Assembly: GCA_025786725.1 (NCBI GenBank)
Contig: JAHLTZ010000027.1
Location: forward strand, 62,001-126,000
DNA: 64,000 bases
Direction of reading: 5' to 3'
Origin: Syncephalis fuscata
Lineage: Eukaryota > Zoopagomycota > Zoopagomycetes > Zoopagales > Piptocephalidaceae
Shown here piece by piece: positions 11,648 to 23,986 of this stretch (positions are counted from its first letter, which is position 1; each line of letters opens with the position of its first letter). The notes under the pieces were generated by a model. That model saw only the letters and a program-made list of their open reading frames with translations. It did not search any database and had not been told where the DNA came from. The position numbers and the translations under genes were made by a program.

Positions 11648-13023
11648 ATTTAAAATTCAGGTAGAATAGATGACAGCTGTGCAACACAATCAAACTAAAC
11701 ACTAGAGCAGATACGATTCAAACAAAACAATTTACAGACAGTATGTTGGCAAGAGAAATGAGAATGAGAATATAATGCTACTTTAAAGCAGTTTTCATAC
11801 TAAGTAATTGCTTAGCAGTTAATTAAGCGCAATATTTCACACGACTATATTGCTCCGGTGTAGCTATACTCAAATAATGCATCGTTTAGCACTATTATGT
11901 TGCGATATTATTTTGTTGTCATTTTGCCAGCACTGTACAAGGAAATCAGCTTTTTAGTAATTTCACCTGCCATATGAGCAATAAGATAGCTAGTATTGTG
12001 CACAAACATTGTAAATATTCATCATAAATAATTTAAGGCGACAGAAACAATAATAAATATTCAATATGAATACAAGGTAAGTTGAATACTCAGTTATTTA
12101 CAGTAAAAAACAAATATTTACGACGACAATTATAGTGCTTTAAAACTATAATAATAACAATTTCATCTAAAAACACAATATTTATTTGTTTTGATAAGCC
12201 AAGTTCTTTAATGTGATAATGTTGTTTTAACAAATACCAACTATTGCTGTTATGTAAAGATCATGCGATAAGGCAAAATGATGCTCAGAATTGTAATGTC
12301 TTTATTGCTGGAAAAAGCACACTGGTTCTGTATCCGTTTTCTAACTGCATACCAAATACTAGCTAATCCACTTCTACGATTTCTAACGTATAAAAATCAC
12401 ATAATTTATAATGATCATATTTGGTAATGCAAACATCAAACATTCAACTCGAATAGCCTATTGAATTATCAGAATTGCTACAATCAAGATTACTGCGACG
12501 ATTAGCTTGTAGTAGCTGTACCTTGACTGAAATGCAGCTCCATATTCTATTAGCATATACTTTGTTAAAAATATATTACTTTGATTACACTACCAATACG
12601 TTTTCTCTATTCTCTTATCGCTTAATCATCATTTATAATATCCAATATTCAAAGCTGCAATAATATAGTTTTGGCATTGATACGAATGACGCGACTATGA
12701 CAATCATCTAAATCATGTTCACTGCAAATATATTAAATTACAGTTTCAAATATAATAAATTTAACAATAGTTTGTTTTTAGTCGTATTCTATTTTAACTT
12801 TTAGATTTAGAAATAAGTGATAAATAACCTATTTTGCCATTGACAATCTGACTAGCTTATTAATTATAATTTACACATAAAACATTAAATTAAATATGTA
12901 TTTGGTCTATATAATTACAGCACTAGCAAGAATGGTTGCTTTACAAGCTAAATAATCAAATGTTAAATACAGCAGTAACTATCTTTATTTATTATTTACA
13001 TTTAAAAGACATGCGCCAATTGA
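11648..13023. other. Intergenic region
   Basis: AT-rich, no supported gene. Its right part (about 12770-12900) resembles sequence found just downstream of the other two 7TM copies (near 15820-15880 and 18690-18740), so it belongs to the duplicated unit. Confidence 0.4.
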
Positions 13024-14896
13024 CTATCCATGCTGATGTTCAACGCTTAAATGCTTTTTTGCAAATTCACGAGTCGATTGCCAGTATGTTGAGATCCCTT
13101 CTATAGCAGTACTACATTCAACAGTTGTCATTCCACCAAGTGGTTCTGTATCTTTGGTTCAGTTAATTGGTGGATGCGACCATTTTATATAAGAACAGAT
13201 AAGAATATAAGTGCACGCACCATATAGGCTGTATCAAGCGTAAAGTCTATTTTAAATACTTCATTTGGTTCTTGAGGCATTACAATCTTGCCATATTTAA
13301 GATAAAAGATTGGAAATAGTATATGTGTGAAAAGAGCTACTAAAGTAATACATGCCATCTAATTTAGTATGTTAGTATCATAATTTAGCACATTGAATAT
13401 TTTACCAGTATAAATCTACGGCGGCCATCTGGATGATTTCTAAGTTTGTAGGAAATGAATCCAAACCATGACACTATTAATGGAATTTAGTCAAAACTAA
13501 ATACCTCAATTTGCGCATTAACTTACCAAATCCGCAGAATATTGCAATAGCAAGCCATGATATCGAAATCGCATATACCCAGAAATCATATCTTTTTGTA
13601 ACTTTGAAATATCATAATCTCCACTTATATTACTAGTCATTTTGATCCTAATATTCGTAAAATGTTTACTGTGGTATCAATAATAGTAATAAGCCAAACA
13701 GGTATTATCGCTTTTTTTGAAAATAGCTTTTTGCCAATAATGGACCTATAAATCAAACATTAAACACTATATAACCAACTTAACGATAACATACCAATGC
13801 AAAAGTATTATATCAAAAGGTATTCCTGATAAAAGCGTGTAAACATTAAAAAGAATTGGTGCTACATATGCATTGTGTAGAGCAGTCAGATGTATAAGGA
13901 AAACTAGTATATAATCATTAGTTGTATATTTTAAAATAGATTGAATCTACTTACAAATACAGTATATAATACTGATAACAAATGCGATCAAAAGCAGATT
14001 CCGTTTCAACAGCTTAAATCTTGCCAACATTATAGTACGAGTACATGCATACAACAAAACACCCAACACCTGTAGCAATACAGTTAGAATTATACACGTG
14101 TTTAATTATATTACTTACTATGGCAAAATATGTCCATTTGTAGGCAATATATGTGTGTGAAAAGAATATCTCATTCCATGGATTGGGTTCTACTAACAGT
14201 TTAGTATTGATATAGCAGGCATTTTATATAATTCACCTTGTTCAGCAGTATAATGAAAGTTTGTATAGTTTTTAGATATTTCCCATGGTATATTATAATC
14301 GAATGTTTTCATTACTACTGTTCTAATTGAGCTTGATACTGAAAATCTATTCTGTAACTTATCAAAATAATACGCAACACAATTGTGACCTAAATAAAAA
14401 TGTGGTGGCCGATATGAGGATAGAATAAGGAGCTTGACTGGTGGAAGTCCCATACGTGATGATTGCTGAATCAATCCATTTGCTGCTTGATTGATCTAAA
14501 TACAGTTAGCACATGTCTATCTATTATAATATAAACACTTACTCGCTCTTCGGTTTACAGTAACTCAGTAAACGATAATAATAACCTATGACTAGTGCAA
14601 AGTCAGGATATTTAGATGCATTATTAATAATATTTTGAATTGCTAGGTCGGAAGCATTAACTGGCGGAAAAGAGCATTTTATGCTTGGTTCTGTATATAT
14701 AGGGTATGTCCAGACAACTACAATCCCTTCATAATATCGTGCTGAGACTCGGGATGAAGGTATAGATCAGTTAAGTGATAAGATACTAGCTCTTTGGTAC
14801 CATTGAAAAGAGTGATTTTTGCACGAATATAGTTGATTGTATTGATATACAAATAAATAACAATAACACCAATTGTTGGTATTTTGAAAATAACAT
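13024..14896 (-). pseudogene. 7TM receptor-like gene, copy A (multiple frameshifts)
   Basis: Same architecture as copy B: signal peptide (MLFSKYQQLVLL), Cys-containing ectodomain, then seven membrane spans. Exon 1 ends at 14543 with a GTAAGTG donor, and the remaining exons parallel copy B. Compared with B, a base is missing just after the signal peptide (near 14835) and another in the ectodomain (near 14745). Two bases are missing in the last membrane span (near 13175), giving an early TAA. There is a further indel in the C-tail. From about 13650 to 14250 the sequence, introns included, is nearly identical to copy B (16620-17215), whereas flanking parts diverge. That suggests recent gene conversion. 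With several independent breaks it is best treated as a pseudogene, although assembly error may account for some of them. No named family was recognised. Confidence 0.65.
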
Positions 14897-15289
14897 GCTG
14901 AAATTCAGAATAGAAAGTAACAAGGCTATATCCTCAGTGGATTTGAAGTGTATTATTATATAGTAAATAGCCATATAGCTTCATGCAAAGTCGCAAGCAT
15001 ATACAAACTAGCTTTGTGGCACAGGTCTTTTATATTGGTCTTCATACAATATCGAAAATTGGTAGCTAGTAGTTTATATGTAACATATGTTATTGTATGC
15101 AAATAGTGTACACTTGGAATGCATATTCGCCTACATAAGCTACATAGAATAGCATTCTAAATGTAAATGTATATCGCTTTTGTCGTATATTTAATAAATG
15201 CATTGGTTTAGAATAGCCAGAATTTAAATATTATTATAAGCCTTATTAAAACAATATAATGGATTTAAAACATTTTGCACCATCTATAG

Positions 15290-15830
15290 ACTTGCATGGA
15301 AAGTGTTTAGCATTATGATGGTACCAATTGTGCATGCAGCTTGCGTTGTTTTTTTGTTCTGAAATTATGCCTAACTTACATTCCATTATCGCACTTTTAC
15401 AAATTTGCTCACGAGAACATAGTCAAAAACCTATTGACACTGGTAGTTAGCGAATAGTTCTGTAAACAAGCCAACAACTGGCCTGTCTGAGCGCAGAAAC
15501 GGATTCATAAATAGTATTTAATACCATTGTAGCAGATGAAAAAGTGGTAATAGCAAATAAATGATGCTTTAGATGCCATTTGGATACAGCGTCCATCAAT
15601 AAAAACCCATATTGATTTGGATGTGCCTGTGCTAATTAACCAACAATCTTGTAAATCAGCTTTCATTTCTTATTCGTCCCAGAAGTGATGTAGCTGCCGC
15701 ATTAATGCTAACCAGTCAAGCCCTATTTAGTTTAAATGTACTAGCGCAGTTATACTTACATTCAAATCAAAAATATCCCGTTTGTCTGGTCTTGTATTTG
15801 GCTGTGCTTTGTAGATTTATTAATGAGTAG
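15290..15830 (-). pseudogene. Possible remnant of a second gene in the 7TM array spacer
   Basis: On the minus strand, a short frame ending RDIFDLN is followed by a GTAAGT donor, a 40-nt intron-like stretch ending TAAATAG, and a frame reading GLDWLALMRQLHHFWDE. Further on, interrupted by stops and shifts, comes a segment resembling NPFLRSDRPVVGLFTELF. The spacer between copies B and C carries a similar C-terminal piece (DPILHLNRSAFDLFLAMF). This looks like a decayed gene that was duplicated along with the 7TM genes. The product is unknown. Confidence 0.35.
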
Positions 15831-16011
15831 TAAATAGGTTATTTAAGATTGATAGACTGGCTAACTTGTTAACTATAATCTATTTTTGTTATATTCACAA
15901 TACTATCAACAACCATTCTGGATAAACCGAGTAATCAAATACAGCAAAAACTATTTATTTTTTATTAGCTATTTAAAAAACATAAGTCGGCTGATTATTT
16001 ATAATAGTACG

Positions 16012-17882
16012 TTAACGATTAATTATTCTTGTAAGTTTACGAGTCAACTGCCAACGTATTGGGGCATCCTCTACTTTTGAATCGTATCCAACAGTTGTCA
16101 TTCCACCAAGTGGTTCTCGTATCTTTGGCTCAGTTAATTCCGGTGAATGTGGCCATTTTATACCAAGAACAGATAAGAATATGAGTGCACGCACCATATA
16201 GGCTGTATCAAGCGTAAAGTCTATTTTAAATACTTCATCAGGTGTTAAAGTATGGGAACCTTTGAAATATTTGATATAATAAATTGGAAATAGTATATAT
16301 GTAAAAATGGCTAGTACAGTAAGACATGCCAACTAGTGCGATAGGTAAGTATTACAAATCAATAAAATAAAGCTAGTAGATATTTTACCTGTATAAACTT
16401 GCGATGACCATCAGGATGTTTCTAAGCTTATAAGCTATAAATCCAAGCCATAACACTATCAATAATGTTAGTTTAAACTAAATGGTTTAGTTTATGTTAA
16501 CTTACAAAGTGCACATAATGTTACGATAGTAACCCATGGTAGAACAATACATCTAATTATATCAAAGATAGCGTAGAATAATGATGTTTTAGCATTAGTT
16601 TTGTTCCAATAAATGAGTCCTATTGAGTCTACAATTCGTAAAATGTTTACTGTGGTATCAATAAAAGTAATAATCCAAACAGGTATCATTGCTTTTTTTG
16701 AAAATAGCTTTTTGCCAATAATGGACCTATAAATCAAACATTAAACACTATATAACCAACTTAACGATAACATACCAATGCAAAAGTATTATATCAAAAG
16801 GTATTCCTGATAAAAGCGTGTAAACATTAAAAAGAATTGGTGCTACATATGCATTGTGTAGAGCAGTCAGATGTATAAGGAAAACTAGTATATAATCATT
16901 AGTTGTATATTCTAAAATAGATTAAATCTACTTACAAATACAGTATATAATACTGATAACAAATGCGATCAAAAGCAGATTCCGTTTCAACAGCTTAAAT
17001 CTTGCCAACATTATAGTACGAGTACATGCATACAACAAAACACCCAACACCTGTAGCAATACAGTTAGAATTATACACGTGTTTAATTATATTACTTACT
17101 ATGGCAAAATATGTCCATTTGTAGGCAATATATGTGTGTGAAAAGAATATCTCATTCCATGGATTGGGTTCTACTAACAGTTTAGTATTGATATAGCAGG
17201 CATTTTATATAATTCACCTTGTTCAGCAGTATAACGGAAGGCTGCGTAGTCACTTTTTATCACATTACTTGGGAAACTTGTTAAATCCACTGTTGATGTT
17301 TTTATTGAGTTTAGTCCCGCAAATCCTTGTGTTATATCTGTGAAATAACCCATAACATAATCGTAATCGAAAATAAAAATGATTGGTTTATCTAACAATA
17401 AAATAAAGAGCTTGATTTGTGGAAATCCTGCGTGTGATAATTGCCGAATTAATTCTTCTATTGCTTGACTAAACTAAACTACAGTTAATATATATATATA
17501 TATATGCTATAGCAGAGGCACTTACTTGTTTATTATTTGTGCATACATAGCCTAAATAATATGCGTTGTCTATGATTAACGCAAAATCTGGATATTTAGA
17601 TGCACTTTTAGCAATATTTTGAATTGCTGGGTCGGAAGCATTAACTGACGGAAAAAAGCATTTTGTGCTTCGTTTTTCATATCCAGGAAAGCTCCATACA
17701 AGTGCAATCCCTTCATAATGATTGTGCTGAGACGCAGGATGAAGGTATAGATCAGTTAAAGGATAAGATACTAGCTCTTTGGTACCATTGAAAAGAGTGA
17801 TTTTTGCACGAACATAGTTGATTTGTATTAATATACAAATAAATGACAATAACACCAATTGTTGGTATTTTGAAAATAACAT
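16012..17882 (-). CDS. 7TM receptor-like protein with secreted ectodomain, copy B (best preserved)
   Basis: Predicted integral membrane protein of about 505 residues. Exons (5' to 3'): 17882-17526, 17473-17218, 17170-17100, 17050-16936, 16884-16776, 16726-16506, 16455-16389, 16332-16012. A signal peptide ends around the VRA in INYVRAKI. The ectodomain (about residues 26-220) carries N-glycosylation sequons (NGT, NAS) and several Cys. Its layout recalls, but does not prove, a protease-associated or ligand-binding domain. Seven hydrophobic spans follow, with NHPDGH-like sequence after span 5. The reading frame needs one extra base near 16421, where copies A and C have it. The acceptor at about 17171-17176 is a TAGTAG tandem. 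It may be a GPCR-like receptor specific to this lineage; no named family was recognised. Confidence 0.62.
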
Positions 17883-18179
17883 GTTGAAATTCAGAATAGA
17901 AAGTAACAAGGCTATATCCTCAGTGGATTTGAAGTGTATTATTATATAGTAAATAGCCATATAGCTTCATGCAAAGTCGCAAGCACATACAAACTAGCTT
18001 TGTGGTACAGGCCTTTTAAATTGATGTGCAGTCAATATCAAAGAATTAATAGCTAATAATTGGTGAATAATGGTAAATAAAATTTATTTATAGATATATG
18101 TTGGCTGTTCAAAGTATAATATGGGTAGACATATGCTATGATATTCATGTTATTCCAACTCCCACGAATTCACGTGGTG

Positions 18180-18480
18180 ATACCAATTTTTCATGGGACT
18201 TGAATTGTTTCTTTGTTCTTGAAACACATGCATAATTCTATATTTCCATTGCTATAATTATTCGGTTTTAATGGTAAAAGCACGATCAAAATTTACTAAC
18301 ACCCATGTTCATCAAACATTGCCAAGAACAAATCAAAGGCTGACCTGTTTAAATGCAAAATCGGATCCAGCAAAAGTAATTCAAAGGTTAAAGCAGTATC
18401 ATTAGGCCTTTGAGTGATGTTATTCATATGAACGAAAGAAATGAAAACAAGATAGAAATCGTTTGAATATCATTTAAATG
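18180..18480 (-). pseudogene. Second remnant of the spacer gene
   Basis: A minus-strand frame reads LTFELLLLDPILHLNRSAFD, continues LFLAMFDEHGC, and ends in TAG near 18300. It parallels the degraded segment between copies A and B. No intact start or upstream exons are visible. The function is unknown. Confidence 0.3.
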
Positions 18481-18904
18481 AAATGTCTATTAGTAAAAAA
18501 TTGTTTATATAGTTAATTGAATATGCGTATATTAATGAGCCAAGCCTTTGTGAGTTGATTTTCATCCTTATACATCTCAACATTGACGTGAATAACACAT
18601 CAATTCCTAACATTTGAATCATATTTAGTTTAATATGATGGTGCATTTTTAAGTATAAGCAATTTAGAAATTGTTTTTTGTCTAGCTTTATATTTAATTT
18701 TACTTTCTAGATTTATTAATGAATGGTAAATGGACTATTGCGCTTACAATAATATCAGCAATTACCGATTTATAAGCTAAATAATTAAACATTAAATACA
18801 GAAATTGCTAATTGAATACGGCAATAGCTATTTCCTATTTAAATTCAAAAAACATGTCAATTAACTATTTACGAGGATACTTGGTGCTTAATTACATTTT
18901 AATT

Positions 18905-20756
18905 TCACAGGCTAATTTTTGTATTGGCGCTTTCCTTTGTATTTGTGTCACATCCAATAGTAGTCATTCCACCAAGTGGTTCTCGTATTGCTGGCTCACT
19001 TAAATTTGGCGAATATGGCCATTTTATACCAAGAACTGATAGAAATACGCATGCACGGATCACATAGGCTGTATAAACATAAAGTCTGATTTAAACACTT
19101 GATCAGGTGCTGGTCCATTTAATACTGGCGGGTAAAAGATATAACGAAACGGGAATACTAGATACGTGAAAAGGGCTATGACAGTAAGGCATGCCAGCTA
19201 GTGTAGAATATAAGTACTATAATCTAGCACACTAAATATATCAGAGATTTTACCTGTGTAAATTTACGATGGCCATCAGGATGTTTCCTAAGCTTATAAG
19301 ATATGAATCCGAACCATAGCACTATCAAATGGCAGTTAGCTTAAATTACTTTTAGTTAGTTTATGTTGACTTACAAAATGCACAGGATGTTGCAATAGCA
19401 ATCCATGATAGCGCACTATACACAGAGCCATCGAAAAAAGCGTTGAATAATGATAAAATAATTGTTTTTTCACCCCAGTAAATGCCTGTTATCAAGCCTA
19501 CAAGCCTTAGAATGTTTACTATAACATCAATGATGATAATAAGCCAAAAAGGAATTATCATTATTATTGAAGATACTTTTTTGCCAATAAATGATTAAAA
19601 ACCAAATGTTAAATATTATACTATCGATGTCTATTAATCGCATACCAATGCAAAAGTATTATATCAAAGGGTGTTCCTGCTAAAAAAACGTAAAATCTTA
19701 AAAATATTAAGGATAAATATGTTTTTCCTAAAGCAGCCAAATGTATAAGGAAAACTAGTATATAATCATAAGTTGTATATTTTAGAATATATTGGATTTA
19801 CTTACAAATGCAGTATACAAAACCGGTAACGAATGCAATCAAAAGCAGATTTTGCTTCAGTATCTTTAATCTTGTCAGTCTTATAATACGAGCACATGTA
19901 TACAACAAGACACCCAATACCTATAGCAACACAATAAGAATGCTATATCTGTTTGACTTTACTGCTCACCAAGGTAAAATATGTCCATTTGTAAGCGATA
20001 TATGTGTGCGAGAATAATAGCTCATTCCATGGGTCAGGTTCTATTAATAGTTTAATATTGATATGATGGCAGTTTTAAATGGTTTACCTATTTCAGCAGT
20101 ATAGCGGAGGGCTGTGTAGCCGTTAACATTTGCCATATCTTTTGGAAAGTTATACTCCTCCACCACTGATGTTGTTATTGGGTCTGATTCCACAAACCCA
20201 TTTACCGTATCGGAAAAGATGCTTATAATATAATCGTAACCTAAATCAAAAAATGGTGACCAATATGAAAATAGAATAAACAGCTTGACTGGTGGAAATC
20301 CTGCGCGCAATAATTGCCGCATCAATTCATCTATTGCTTGACTGATCTAAATTGCAGTTATTGTATATATTTATTTTATACCATAATAAAATACTTACCT
20401 GTTCTGTGGTATCACACTTAGCAGAAAAAGAGTATTCATAGTCTGAGATTAATGCAAAATCTGGATAGCTAGATGCAATTTCAGCAATATTTTGGATCGT
20501 TGGATCGGAGGCATTAACCAGCGGGAAAGAGCATTTTGTGTTTGATTCTGTATAATTAAGGAAATTTGATACAAGTGCAGTGCCATTATAAGGACGCCGA
20601 TGAGCTCCGGATAAAGAAATGCATCGGTTAATTTATAAGATATTTGGTCGCTGGTGCCATTAAAAAGAGTGAGTTTTGCACAAACATAGTTGATTTGTAT
20701 TAATATACAAGTAAATAGCAATAACACCAATTGTTGGTATTTTGAAAAAAAAACAT
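18905..20756 (-). pseudogene. 7TM receptor-like gene, copy C (frameshifted)
   Basis: Third member of the array and the most divergent. The ATG at 20756 leads into a T run one base longer than in copy B, so the signal peptide (LVLLLFTCILIQINYV) is out of frame with it. A second shift lies in the ectodomain near 20605, after which YNGTALVSNF and NASDPTIQNIAEIA are in frame. The middle exons are good: ISQAIDELMRQLLRAGFPPV, EPDPWNELLFSHTYIA and the NHPDGH-equivalent KHPDGHRKF. A third break, one base lost near 19075, falls before the final span. The C-terminus ends at 18905. Splice sites correspond one-to-one with copy B. It is a pseudogene unless the indels are assembly errors. Confidence 0.6.
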
Positions 20757-21580
20757 GTTAGAATTAAAACAGAAAGGGATGGGGTTACATTTTAAATGGA
20801 CTATACTTTATTATTATATAGTAAGTAGTCGTATAGCTTCGTATAATGTCACATGCAAGTATAACTGGTTTTGTGGTATAGGCCTTTTACATTAGTGTGC
20901 AGGCAATATTAGAGAACTAGTAGCTAGCAATCTTGTAGATAAGTAATTTACAATGATGTTTATTTATAAGTATTTACAACATAAGCTGTTACAAGCATAT
21001 AAATATTATTATACCTGAAACATTAGTTAAAAGGCCAGTAGTTTTTAGAATGTATATGGATATGCATAAGCTGTAAATTACATGAAACAACATTCCAAAT
21101 GTGAATGTATACTGTTTTTATCATAATAAAGACATTGGTTTACAACATTCAAAGAATTGATTTTATTATTATTACCGCAGTATAGTAAATTTAGCAATAC
21201 TGTTACAGCATCTACAAAACCATATTAAAAAATCAACATTATGGTGGCAATATGTATGCAAGCAGCCTAAAATGTCTTTTTATTTTGAAGTGTACGTGTA
21301 ATTATAATGTTTAGATGAAAACATTGTCATAGTTACTAATATTTTAGATTGTATTGGCTACTCCGCTTGTTAATAATAAATAATACAATAATTTATTTGT
21401 AAATAATAGGAAATAGAATGTAATGAATGTGTAATAATAATACATCATTAGCTAACTACTTCAAAAGCTATTTATTATGACTACTAGTTAAATTGATACT
21501 CAGTAAACATGGCGTGGTAGTTAGTATTAACCAGCTTAATTATTAATTACTTGATAATATTCCTCAAAAAGGCTGTTCAT
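20757..21580. other. Intergenic region upstream of 7TM copy C
   Basis: Promoter-proximal sequence homologous to that upstream of copy A, followed by AT-rich sequence without supported genes. Confidence 0.4.
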
Positions 21581-22818
21581 TTAGCGGGCGGCTATCTTCG
21601 CCTTCTCCGGTACAACCATAGATAGTTGTTCCTCGGCAATTGACGTTGCCGATATGGACAATGTTGCCTCAAATAAAGATTGGAACGTATTAAGCACGTC
21701 TGATGCCTCAGACCAGTAAACGATATTGGCCTGTATCGATACAGCATCAGGACCGGAAAGAATACGATGTAAAGCACGGTTTCGCCGTGGCATGTAAATA
21801 TCTTGACTAGAGATCGCATAGCAATTAATTAAGTGATCAATAAACAGCCTCATCTGCTACATCAACGTAATTATAAAAACTTACCTTCTTAACTCGCAAC
21901 CAGGACAAAAATCATTCTGTCCATCGCCAAGATAGATGACACGATCGTAATTGCCACGTAGGCGTTGCATCACCTTTCCTTTGCAAATATTAATGGTACA
22001 ACTTGATGTTACTCAATGACTGCTGATGGCGACAACGGCTGTGTATCATCTTCCGTTGGATCACTGCTCTTTGGTCGGCGTCGTTGCACCGTGCGTTCAC
22101 ACCCGTGTGACTCATGGGCCGACACATAACGCTGTAGCGATAATCGACCATCCGACGTCCATTGCGACTCATTGGTAATGACTTGAGCAAAGAGTTTATC
22201 AAGTCCATGAGCACGTAACATTCCCAAATCGCCGTAGTATTTGCATCGCTAATAATCATCAGTTCCGTCTCGCCTGATTGATGGGCCAATTGCAAGGCTG
22301 CCTTCATGGCTGGATGCAGCGGTAATCTTCTAAATACCTGTTCTATTTGATCCCTCGTTTTACCAGATTGATGCAACTCTGTATAAATGCGATCCTATAT
22401 AATTTAATCATCATTATAACTAGTATTAATATTGGATTTTATTTAATTCTTATATCCATAATTTTTAAAGGCATTCCCCCTTTTACTTTTATATATTGTG
22501 CAAATGACTTACCATCAAGTCTGTCCATTGCATTGATGAGAAATAGTTGGCGCGAAAGTCGGCCAGTATATGAGGTGGCAATAGTTCGAATATAGAACGA
22601 TCACTAATAGTAGCATAGCAATAGACGGTTAGCTTATCGGTTATAGTTCCACTAGCTTTTTTATAGTATTAATTACCTATCGGCGTCAATCACCGTCCTG
22701 TATACGCATATATATATATATAATAAATATAATATATAGCTTATGATAAATGGTGTATTCTATTTGGTCGCAGTACTTGAACATACCAGTCAAAGTCCAA
22801 TGCAACAAGAGTACGCAT
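21581..22818 (-). CDS. PHOSPHO1/PHOSPHO2-type HAD phosphatase (two one-base breaks)
   Basis: Haloacid-dehalogenase superfamily phosphatase; family members dephosphorylate pyridoxal 5'-phosphate or phosphocholine/phosphoethanolamine. Exons (5' to 3'): 22818-22787, 22697-22677 (only 21 nt), 22603-22513, 22394-21885, 21806-21581. The nucleophile motif is ALDFDWTVIDADSD (DxD), motif II is ISDANT, and the metal-binding motif is YLGDGQNDFCPG, all as in PHOSPHO proteins. The C-terminal MPRRNRALHRIL and IVYWSEASDVLN also fit. In the large exon the frame shifts near 22227 (after ISDANTTAI, before LRAHGLDKLF) and near 22012 (before NICKGKVMQRLRG). One added base at each restores it. Both sit beside short runs, so assembly error is likely. 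The call on family is firm, on substrate open. Confidence 0.78.
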
Positions 22819-23168
22819 GTTTAATTAATTCAATGACTATTTTCAAAAAATAGTATAGTTCACCAAAATCAAAAAGTGGAAATAAAGTAAAAACCAACTG
22901 TTGTGAGTGAATGAGTGAGTGAGTGTGGATGTGTAGATATGAGGCTACTGGCTTTACTCCAGTCTTTTATATTCCAATGTTATTGTGATGAAGATAGATG
23001 GAACTGATGTGAAAATCAGTTCATCAATTGATAAGCCTTTCCCCCCAAACATCGTCATAGTGAAACGACTCGAATATTCCAAGTAGGAGATAAGATAAGT
23101 GGCTACCAATAGAATTGGCTACTGACATGCTATTTATAAACATAGATGATGATTTATTAATATAGTAA
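22819..23168. other. Intergenic region between the phosphatase promoter and the VAC1 3' end
   Basis: A GAGT/GTGA-rich stretch near 22905-22935 lies upstream of the phosphatase start. Nothing else is supported. Confidence 0.35.
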
Positions 23169-23955
23169 TTAGATGTCACGAAGTTGGTTATGGATACGGG
23201 TTATTTCCAGTTCCAACTCGTCAAGGCTTGTTTGTAACGTTGATACATCCTCAAACTTGCGATGCTCATTGGCCTCGAGTAAATAGGCTGCTACCCGTTC
23301 CCGCTGTTCTCGAAGTACATGGAGCGTTTCACGCAATGTAACAGCAGTTGGTTTGTCAAAGGTGCCCGTGGGAGAAGGTGTCGAGTTTGGTGGTGATGAT
23401 TTAGCTGGTCCTTTCTCACCATGGCTGGTCCGCAACGATTCGTCAGCTGTTGCTGCCTTTGACGATGAAGCTATGGAGGTTGATGGCGATACTTTTGTGG
23501 CAATGTCTGGAGTTTGTGACGATAAGGAAGAAAGCGATACAGTTGAGGCAGGACGTAGAAGTTTGGGTAGAAGCGAGAGTGACAGCATATTTTGTTGTAA
23601 AAATAGCTGGCAGGCTCGTCCAATGGCCGCTTGTAATCTCATTTCTGTCTCGGTATTTGTGGGTAGTCGAGCAATTTGTTTGCTAATTAAATAAAATTAA
23701 ATAAATGTTACAATATATCAGTATTGCTTACCTAACAAGATCATACTGTGCAAAGCTGTCCATCAGCTGTTTACGTATTTGACTGGCTTTTTGAAAGTCA
23801 TGATATGGCTGTCTTGCTGTATTCTCTTCTTGTCTAATAATACTATTAGTATACCGATAATCATATTTACTAATTACTTACTTTAACAATTGTGCCAATT
23901 GATTAAATTGCGGCAATAAATCATGGATGGTGGAACGATGTACCAATAAAGACTA

Positions 23956-23986
<31 letters not shown>

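Larger units (their letters stand above)
12770..21150. repeat. Tandem array of an approximately 3-kb unit (three copies)
   Basis: Gene bodies, downstream flanks (TAGATTTATTAATGA-like boxes) and upstream flanks are shared between the copies. Upstream similarity is visible between 15110-15205 and 21050-21140. Copies A and B are near-identical in two blocks (about 600 bp in the middle and about 250 bp over exon 1 and promoter). The intervening second exon differs strongly. This is the pattern of unequal duplication followed by patchy gene conversion. Confidence 0.75.
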
